The notes under the pieces are model-generated. The model was not told the origin of the DNA, searched no databases, and saw nothing but the letters and a program-made list of their open reading frames with translations. A stretch of DNA of 64,000 nt, from positions 62,001-126,000 of the forward strand of contig NZ_BAOQ01000013.1 in NCBI RefSeq assembly GCF_000344155.1. The letters are read 5' to 3'. This document shows positions 56,952 through 64,000 of this stretch, piece by piece. The DNA comes from Gordonia paraffinivorans NBRC 108238. Lineage in GTDB: Bacteria; Actinomycetota; Actinomycetes; Mycobacteriales; Mycobacteriaceae. A program made the translations under genes and the position numbers. Every line of letters starts with the position of its first letter. The stretch's first letter is position 1.

Positions 56952-56957
56952 TAGCGT
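56952..56957 (+). promoter_or_regulatory. -10 box TAGCGT for the phospholipase operon
   Basis: TAGCGT, eight bases, ATG 56966, slightly longer than the usual leaderless spacing. Confidence 0.4.
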
Positions 56958-56965
56958 CATGGTCC

Positions 56966-57673
56966 ATGACCACGCCACACCCCGATTCGCATCCACCACG
57001 GAAACCGGCTTCGGACAATCCTTCTCGCCTGGGGTTCCGCCGCCGCTCCCATCGGATCGGCTTCCCGATGCGCGCAGCGATCGCCGCCGCCACCCTGTTC
57101 GTGATCGTCGTCGGACAGTGGATGTCGACGGCACAGGCCGTCGCCGGCGACCTCGGCCCGGACGGCACGGCCGGTCCGTCCCCGCGTGATGCCGGGAATC
57201 CGTATGCGCAGGTCGTCCTCACGATGATCGGCCCGAACCCGGCACACGCGCTCGAGGTCCTGCCCGCCTCGTTCGAGCCCTCGATGGGGTACACGCCGCT
57301 GGTCGAGGACGGGTTCCCGATCAACCCCGACGGCGACTGCTCGTCCCCCGTCCCGCTGCCCGATCGGTTCACGCCGCTCTGCCGGACACACGATCTCGGG
57401 TACGACGTGCTGCGCGCGGCCGCCCGGACGGGACATCCGCTCGACGCCTGGGCGCGCCTCTCTCTCGACCGCATGCTGATCGACCGGATGCACCGGTCGT
57501 GCACCGACCCCGCCTGCCACGCGGCGGCGCAGGCGGCCCGGATCGGACTCGCCTGGAACACCTGGCGCCAGTTCGGAGGCCCTCCGGTCGCCGGGGAGAC
57601 GATTCCCCGGCTGGTGAGCACCACCGTCGAGCGCCTGTTCACCGATTCGTCCCTCACACAGGAGAACTCATGA
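56966..57673 (+). CDS. secreted prokaryotic phospholipase A2-like protein
   Basis: 235 residues. A basic stretch, then a hydrophobic segment (MRAAIAAATLFVIVVGQW, residues 35-52) and an Ala-rich cleavage region near AVAG indicate export. LCRTHDLGYDVLR holds the His142-Asp143 dyad with a preceding Cys and following Tyr, as in the bacterial/fungal PLA2 family; other cysteines (125, and a pair in CTDPAC) could form the two disulfides. The calcium loop is not obvious. It overlaps the hydrolase gene downstream in ATGA. Confidence 0.82.
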   Translation: MTTPHPDSHPPRKPASDNPSRLGFRRRSHRIGFPMRAAIAAATLFVIVVGQWMSTAQAVAGDLGPDGTAGPSPRDAGNPYAQVVLTMIGPNPAHALEVLPASFEPSMGYTPLVEDGFPINPDGDCSSPVPLPDRFTPLCRTHDLGYDVLRAAARTGHPLDAWARLSLDRMLIDRMHRSCTDPACHAAAQAARIGLAWNTWRQFGGPPVAGETIPRLVSTTVERLFTDSSLTQENS

Positions 57674-58842
57674 CCCGCCTACCCACGCCCGCATTCGTCG
57701 TGTGCGCACTCGCCGGCTATCTGATCGCGCTCTACCCGGGCACCCTGCCGCGCGGCGCCGTGACCATGACCCTGTTGACGACGGCGCTCGCCGCGACCGG
57801 CGCGATCGTCGGAACGCTGTTGTCACGGAGGTCCACTCGTGAACCCGACGCCCAGGCCCGACGGATCGCCGTGGGTGCCGGCACCCTGACCGCCGCGTTC
57901 GGTGCCGGGGTCGCGGTCTGGTGGCAGACGGTGGTCCGCGCAGCGGTCGGGGCGCCGCCGGTCGACGTATGGTGGTGGGCCGGAATCACCGTGGCCCCGG
58001 CGGCCGCGGTCGCGGCGATCGCGCTGACCCCACGCACCACAGCGGTGGTCGCCGCCTCGGCGGCCGCATTGACCGCCGGACTCCTCGCCCCCGCACAGGC
58101 CGAGGCGCATGACGGCGGAGCCGCCGTCGGGTCCGTCACCACCTCGGATGGCGTGCTGCGAGGCGACCTGGCATCCGGCGGGTTCGACGATGCGGCAGCC
58201 GATCTGGTCCACCGATGGGTCGACGCGGGCGGCGTGTCTGCGGACACGGTGGTCGTCGCGGTCCCCACCGGCTCCGGATGGGTCGACTCGACTGCCGTCG
58301 AGGGATTCACCCGCCGTTTCGGTCACGACATCCGGGTGCTGTCCCTCCCCTATTCCGACGTGCCGTCGTGGCAGGCCTTCGTCTCCGACCGGACGGCGGC
58401 CGCGGAGTCTGCGATCGCCGTCGTCAGGCATCTCGCCCAGGCCGTCTCCGCGCACCCCGGGCACCATCCACGGCTCGTGCTCTACGGCCAGAGCCTGGGC
58501 GCGGTCGGAGCCGACGCCGCACGTGTCTGGCTCGAGGACCACCATCCGACGCTGCTGTCGGAGACCGTGCTCACCGCACCGCCGGCCGGGACGGTCGAGG
58601 CCGTATCACGATCCCCGCGAAAGGTTCTGGCCAATCGCAGCGACCCGGTGGTCCGCTGGTCGGCAAGCGCGCTCTGGCACCCGGCGGGTCGACCCCGCGA
58701 CACCGTGCTCGACGGACCGCGGGTGCCGGAGGCGCCGTGGCTGCCGGTGGTGAGTTTTCTGCAGACCAGCGTCGACCTGCTGTCCGCGCTCGACGGACCG
58801 CCCGGCGTCGGACACCGGTACGGGGTGGAGCAGGTCGGGTAG
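57670..58842 (+). CDS. membrane alpha/beta-hydrolase family protein (Abhydrolase_9-like)
   Basis: 390 residues: several hydrophobic N-terminal segments (about 5-25, 30-45, 62-85, 98-125) and a C-terminal catalytic domain with the nucleophile elbow LYGQSLGAVGAD and downstream TAPPAGTVEAVSR. The layout fits the Abhydrolase_9/DUF2319 family of actinobacterial membrane hydrolases. GGAGAA precedes the ATG, which overlaps the PLA2-like stop. Sharing a transcript with a secreted phospholipase suggests a lipid substrate at the envelope; this is inference. Confidence 0.85.
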   Translation: MTRLPTPAFVVCALAGYLIALYPGTLPRGAVTMTLLTTALAATGAIVGTLLSRRSTREPDAQARRIAVGAGTLTAAFGAGVAVWWQTVVRAAVGAPPVDVWWWAGITVAPAAAVAAIALTPRTTAVVAASAAALTAGLLAPAQAEAHDGGAAVGSVTTSDGVLRGDLASGGFDDAAADLVHRWVDAGGVSADTVVVAVPTGSGWVDSTAVEGFTRRFGHDIRVLSLPYSDVPSWQAFVSDRTAAAESAIAVVRHLAQAVSAHPGHHPRLVLYGQSLGAVGADAARVWLEDHHPTLLSETVLTAPPAGTVEAVSRSPRKVLANRSDPVVRWSASALWHPAGRPRDTVLDGPRVPEAPWLPVVSFLQTSVDLLSALDGPPGVGHRYGVEQVG

Positions 58843-58863
58843 CCGCAAACCCAGCAGAAATGA

Positions 58864-58897
58864 ACAGATCCACCACCTCGTCGGGTGGTGGATCTGT
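58864..58897. terminator. terminator between the hydrolase gene and gatA
   Basis: The 13-base arms ACAGATCCACCAC (58864-58876) and GTGGTGGATCTGT (58885-58897) lie between two convergent genes. Confidence 0.85.
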
Positions 58898-58919
58898 CCA
58901 GAAGGGGTGAGCCTGTGGC

Positions 58920-60425
58920 CTAGACGATCGGGCCGCGCGCCGCCTCGTACGCCGCACCGACGCGGTACAGGCGGTCGTCGGCCAACGCCGGGGCCATGAT
59001 CTGCAGGCCGACCGGCATGCCGTCGTCCTTCGACAGCCCCGACGGCACCGACATCGAGCCGATGCCCGCCAGGTTCACCGGCAGGGTGCACAGGTCGAAC
59101 AGGTACATGGCCAGCGGGTCGTCGACCTTCTCGCCGATCTTGAACGCGGTGGTCGGCGTGGTCGGAGAGATCAGGACGTCGACGCTCTCGAAGGCCGCGG
59201 CGAAGTCGCGCGCGATCAGCGTGCGCACCTTCTGCGCCTGGCCGTAGTACGCGTCGTAGTAGCCCGACGACAGGGCGTACGTGCCGATCATGATGCGGCG
59301 CTTGACCTCCGGGCCGAATCCGGCCTCGCGGGACAGTGCCATGACCTCGTCGGCCGAGTGCGTGCCGTCGTCGCCGACGCGCAGGCCGTACCGCATCGCG
59401 TCGAAGCGGGCGAGGTTGCTCGACACCTCCGACGGCAGGATCAGGTAGTAGGCGCCGAGCGCATAGGTGAAGTGCTTGCAGCTGACCTCGACGACCTCCG
59501 CGCCACGCTCCTTCAGGAGTTCGACGGCGTCGTGGAACGACTCGAGGACACCGGCCTGGTAGCCCTCGCCCTGCAGTTCCTTGACGACGCCGATACGGAC
59601 GCCCTTGAGGTCCTGCTGCGCGCCCTCGCGAGCGGCGGCGACCACGTCGGGCACCGGGGCGTCGATCGAGGTCGAATCGCGCGGGTCGTGTCCGGCGATG
59701 ATCTCGTGCAGCAACGCGGTGTCGAGGACCGTGCGGGCACACGGGCCGCCCTGGTCCAGCGACGACGCGCAGGCGACGAGGCCGTACCGGGAGACGGTGC
59801 CGTAGGTGGGCTTCACGCCGACGGTCGCGGTGACCGCGGCGGGCTGCCGGATCGAGCCGCCGGTGTCGGTGCCGATCGCGAGCGGCGCCTCGAACGACGC
59901 CAGCGCCGCGGCGCTACCGCCGCCCGAACCACCCGGGATCCGGGTGGGATCCCACGGGTTCCGGGTCAGCTGGTAGGCGGAGTTCTCGGTCGAGCTGCCC
60001 ATGGCGAACTCGTCCATGTTGGTCTTGCCCAGGATCGGGATGCCCGCCGCGCGGAGCTTCTCGGTGACCGTCGCGTCGTACGGCGGCACCCAGCCCTCGA
60101 GGATCTTGGAGCCACACGTGGTGGGCGCGTCGGTGGTGGTGAAGACGTCCTTGAGCGCGATCGGGACGCCGGCGAGCGCCGAAGGCGCCTCGCCTGCTGC
60201 GATCGCGTCGTCGGCGGCCTTGGCCGCGACGAGCGCCTCGGCACCGCTGACGTGCAGGAACGCGCCGATCTCGTCGTCGACCTCGGAGATGCGGTCGAGA
60301 TGAGCCTGGGTGACCTCCACCGAGCTGACCTCGCGGGCGGCGATCTTGGCGGCGAGCTCGGCGGCGGACAGACCGATCAGGTCACCGTCCGGACGCGGCG
60401 CGGCGGCACTCGAATCGACACTCAC
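58920..60425 (-). CDS. gatA: Asp/Glu-tRNA amidotransferase subunit A
   Basis: The amidase subunit (501 residues) that releases ammonia from glutamine. The Ser-cisSer-Lys triad is visible: Lys in VPIALKDVF, the serines in [14 protein letters not shown] and [13 protein letters not shown]. The start overlaps the gatC stop by four bases. With GatB and GatC it converts Glu-tRNA-Gln and Asp-tRNA-Asn to the amidated forms. Confidence 0.97.
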   Translation of the reverse strand: MSVDSSAAAPRPDGDLIGLSAAELAAKIAAREVSSVEVTQAHLDRISEVDDEIGAFLHVSGAEALVAAKAADDAIAAGEAPSALAGVPIALKDVFTTTDAPTTCGSKILEGWVPPYDATVTEKLRAAGIPILGKTNMDEFAMGSSTENSAYQLTRNPWDPTRIPGGSGGGSAAALASFEAPLAIGTDTGGSIRQPAAVTATVGVKPTYGTVSRYGLVACASSLDQGGPCARTVLDTALLHEIIAGHDPRDSTSIDAPVPDVVAAAREGAQQDLKGVRIGVVKELQGEGYQAGVLESFHDAVELLKERGAEVVEVSCKHFTYALGAYYLILPSEVSSNLARFDAMRYGLRVGDDGTHSADEVMALSREAGFGPEVKRRIMIGTYALSSGYYDAYYGQAQKVRTLIARDFAAAFESVDVLISPTTPTTAFKIGEKVDDPLAMYLFDLCTLPVNLAGIGSMSVPSGLSKDDGMPVGLQIMAPALADDRLYRVGAAYEAARGPIV

Positions 60426-60733
60426 TGCTCTTCTCCCAGGATCTGCGGAACGGCGAAACGGTCCTGCTCGACGGCCGGCGCACCGGACAGCGCGGCCTCG
60501 GTGGTCAGACCGGGCGTGACGACGTCGGGACGCAGCACGTTGGCGAGTTCGGCGGGGTGCGCGGTTCCGGGGACGTCGTCGGCCGCCACCTCCGAGACCG
60601 ACGCCACGTGAGTCAGGATGGAGTCCAGCTGCTTGGCGTAAACATCGAGTTCGTCCTCGCTCAGCGCCAGTCGCGACAGTCGCGCCAGGTGCGCGACCTC
60701 TTCACGCGATATGGACTTCGGTTCGCCAGCCAC
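60422..60733 (-). CDS. gatC: Asp/Glu-tRNA amidotransferase subunit C
   Basis: 103 residues with the GatC pattern [21 protein letters not shown] and [10 protein letters not shown] near the end. It wraps around GatA and stabilises the complex. The start is GTG 60733 with AAAGGA upstream; the stop overlaps gatA. Confidence 0.96.
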   Translation of the reverse strand: MAGEPKSISREEVAHLARLSRLALSEDELDVYAKQLDSILTHVASVSEVAADDVPGTAHPAELANVLRPDVVTPGLTTEAALSGAPAVEQDRFAVPQILGEEQ

Positions 60734-60956
60734 CGTCAGCGTCCTTTCTCACCTTCACTTGCTCGGCCATGAACGCCCATCGCGACGCCGGAGCGCGCAG
60801 ATGTGCCACTCCAGCCTATGGGAACGCGCCGATCAGGCTCACCCCAGCCACCGGTTGCGGGTGCCGACCCGCGACGACGCGCCGTCGACGCCGGGCACAC
60901 CGGCCGCATCCACGGGCGCTGCGCGGTCGACCGCCGCGGGTGCGAGAATGGCTGAC

Positions 60957-61619
60957 GTGTCTTACCTCCTGCGCGTCTACCTCGAGGACCGTCCCGGCAG
61001 TCTCGGCGTCCTCGCCGTCCAGCTCGGTTCGGTCGGCGCCGACATCCTGTCGCTCGAAGTGGTCGAGCGGGGCGATGGTTACGCCGTCGACGATCTGGTC
61101 GTGGAAATGGCCCCCGGCGCTCTTCCCGACAGCCTGATCACCGCGGCGGAGAAGGTCAACGGGGTCCGCGTCGACTCGATCCGCCCCTACTCCGGCGTGC
61201 TCGACACGCACCGCGAGCTCGAACTGGTCGACCAGGTCGCCACCGCACCGCGCAACGAGCGCCTGCAGGTGCTGGTCGACAACGCACCCCGGGTGCTGCG
61301 GGTGTCGTGGGCGATGGTCATCACCCGTGCCAGCGGCGGCGTGCTGCAGCTGTTCGGGTCGTCGGGAGCGCCCGAGACCCCGCTGACGCGCGCGGATTGG
61401 CTGCCGCTGGAGCGCGCAGCGCAGCTCGACGCCGAGGGCGACTGGGTGCCCGACGCGTGGAAGGAGATGGACACCCGCCTCGCGGCCGCACCCGTCGGCG
61501 CCAACGAGAAGGCGGTCCTGCTCGGTCGTATCGGCGGCCCGGACTTCCGTCCGTCGGAGGTCGCCCGGCTCGGCTATCTCGCAGGCATCGTCAGCACCGT
61601 GCTGCGCGCCGACGCGTAG
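60957..61619 (+). CDS. ACT-domain protein
   Basis: 220 residues. The N-terminal ACT domain (YLLRVYLEDRPGSLGVLAVQLGSVGADILSLEVV) predicts amino-acid binding; the C-terminal part (VLDTHRELELVDQVA to VARLGYLAGIV) is helical. A homologue occupies the same place between gatC and ligA in mycobacteria (Rv3013 as I recall). GTG 60957 is preferred over ATG 60948 because a GAGAAT box lies seven bases before it. The stop codon lies inside the first unit of a 25-bp tandem repeat. Confidence 0.87.
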   Translation: MSYLLRVYLEDRPGSLGVLAVQLGSVGADILSLEVVERGDGYAVDDLVVEMAPGALPDSLITAAEKVNGVRVDSIRPYSGVLDTHRELELVDQVATAPRNERLQVLVDNAPRVLRVSWAMVITRASGGVLQLFGSSGAPETPLTRADWLPLERAAQLDAEGDWVPDAWKEMDTRLAAAPVGANEKAVLLGRIGGPDFRPSEVARLGYLAGIVSTVLRADA

Positions 61620-61677
61620 CGTCACATTCTGAGCCGACGCGTAGCGTCACATTGTGAGCCGACGCGTCACCCTCTGA
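61608..61677. repeat. 25-bp tandem repeat spanning the ACT-gene stop codon
   Basis: Copies at 61608-61632 and 61633-61657 differ at one base; a shortened third copy of 20 bp is at 61658-61677. The unit begins GCCGACGCGTAGCGTCAC and includes the TAG stop of the ACT gene in copy 1, so extra copies fall in the spacer before the macrodomain gene. Confidence 0.92.
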
Positions 61678-61722
61678 GCCGTAGCGCACCTATCCCCAGA
61701 CACCCGGGGTCATGATGGAGAC

Positions 61723-62235
61723 ATGACCTCCATCACGCTCGTGCAGGGAGACATCACCCTCCAGTCCGTCGACGCGATCGTCAACGCCGCGAATTCGACG
61801 CTGCTCGGCGGCGGTGGCGTCGACGGCGCGATACATCGTCGCGGAGGTCCAGCGATCCTCGCCGAGTGCAAGCAACTGCGGGCCGGTCGTTACCGGCGCG
61901 GCCTACCCGTCGGTGAGGCGGTGGCCACGACCGCCGGGGATCTCGACGCGCGGTGGGTGATCCACACCGTCGGACCGGTCCACTCCTACGACGAGGACCG
62001 CTCCGAGTACCTCATCTCCTGTTATCGCGAATCCCTGCGCGTGGCAGAGGAGTTGGGCGCACGCACCATCGCGTTCCCGGCGATCTCGACCGGTGTGTAC
62101 GGCTGGCCGATGGATGACGGCGCGCGCAAGGCGGTGGACGCGGTCCGCTCTGCGGAGACCTCGCTCACCGAGATCCGCTTCGTCCTGTTCGACCCGCGGG
62201 CGTATCGCGCCTTCGACAAGGCGCTCAACAGTTGA
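61723..62235 (+). CDS. macrodomain protein, O-acetyl-ADP-ribose deacetylase type
   Basis: 170 residues of MacroD-type macrodomain: VDAIVNAANSTLLGGGGVDGAIHRRGGP carries the catalytic Asn/Asp and ribose loop, and FPAISTGVYGWPMDDGA the phosphate loop. It should hydrolyse O-acetyl-ADP-ribose or remove ADP-ribose from proteins. A CATGAT box six bases before ATG 61723 resembles other leaderless starts nearby. It is not part of a visible toxin pair and is convergent with ligA. Confidence 0.93.
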   Translation: MTSITLVQGDITLQSVDAIVNAANSTLLGGGGVDGAIHRRGGPAILAECKQLRAGRYRRGLPVGEAVATTAGDLDARWVIHTVGPVHSYDEDRSEYLISCYRESLRVAEELGARTIAFPAISTGVYGWPMDDGARKAVDAVRSAETSLTEIRFVLFDPRAYRAFDKALNS

Positions 62236-62299
62236 GCGCCCGGCGACCCGGCCTGGACAATCCCGGGCCGTCCGGGTCGCGACCCGTCTGACCACCTGT

Positions 62300-64000
<1,701 letters not shown>

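Noticed and set aside
61723..62235. Macrodomain protein as the antitoxin of a DarT-like toxin
   Set aside because: The neighbours are an ACT protein and ligA; no DarT-like ADP-ribosyltransferase is present.

Overview
The window is high-GC (roughly two-thirds G+C) actinobacterial chromosome. Gene content and order place it in the Mycobacteriales: an F420-related guanylyltransferase, a MutT1-type Nudix/phosphatase fusion, HU with a long Lys/Ala/Thr tail, a CFP6-like protein and an LppZ-like lipoprotein. From about 7.2 kb to the right end the order closely follows the recG-to-ligA stretch of Mycobacterium tuberculosis as I remember it (about Rv2973c to Rv3014c). The left 5 kb (proA, moxR, vwa, nadD, rsfS, gpgP) corresponds to a different region of that genome (about Rv2427c to Rv2419c). 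I favour a Gordonia-like genus, but the sequence alone does not settle it. I see no insertion sequence, prophage, CRISPR array or rRNA.

Layout. 1-5007: leftward operon proA-moxR-vwa-nadD-rsfS-gpgP with overlapping stops and starts. 5118-7040: small accessory region with a 52-residue Cys-rich ORF, a perfect 26-bp CsoR-like palindrome, a two-helix membrane protein, an SMR transporter and a DUF1524/HNH protein. 7184-13803: recG, a FakA-like DAK2 protein, rpmB, a crotonase, ung and a gamma-carbonic-anhydrase-like protein. 13849-22550: a glutamine-synthetase-like gene, thiL, a stand-alone RAM domain, a DUF3515 protein, gpsA, cofC/fbiD, ppk1 and mutT1. 22700-26423: hupB, leuD, leuC and a divergent IclR regulator. 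26511-33231: a PPOX-fold protein, two tRNA-Glu(CTC), one tRNA-Gln(CTG), gltX, two hydrolase-type genes, an MFS transporter and leuB.

33228-44095: serA, a secreted trypsin-like protease, ilvC-ilvN-ilvB behind a leader-peptide attenuator, a CFP6-like PH protein, mgtE and ilvD. 44185-49150: a DoxX protein, an LppZ-like lipoprotein and a 790-residue secreted protein of unknown function. 49243-64000: gatB, a PspC protein, pfkA, an FdhF/YdeP oxidoreductase, a two-component system, a phospholipase A2 / Abhydrolase_9 pair, gatA, gatC, an ACT protein, a macrodomain protein and the 3' part of ligA.

How the genes work together. The main theme is amino-acid supply coupled to translation. leuC, leuD, leuB, ilvB, ilvN, ilvC, ilvD and serA make branched-chain amino acids and serine; proA makes proline. 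gltX with gatA, gatB and gatC provides Glu-tRNA and the transamidation route to Gln- and Asn-tRNA, and three Glu/Gln tRNA genes lie beside gltX. Many genes appear to be transcribed leaderless: a TANNNT-like -10 box sits 6-8 nt before the start codon. The most notable items are the Cys-rich ORF beside the palindrome, the branched-chain leader peptide and terminator before ilvB, the in-frame minisatellite that extends NadD, the 25-bp repeat that starts inside the ACT gene, and the large secreted protein. I did not find a clearly new multi-gene system.
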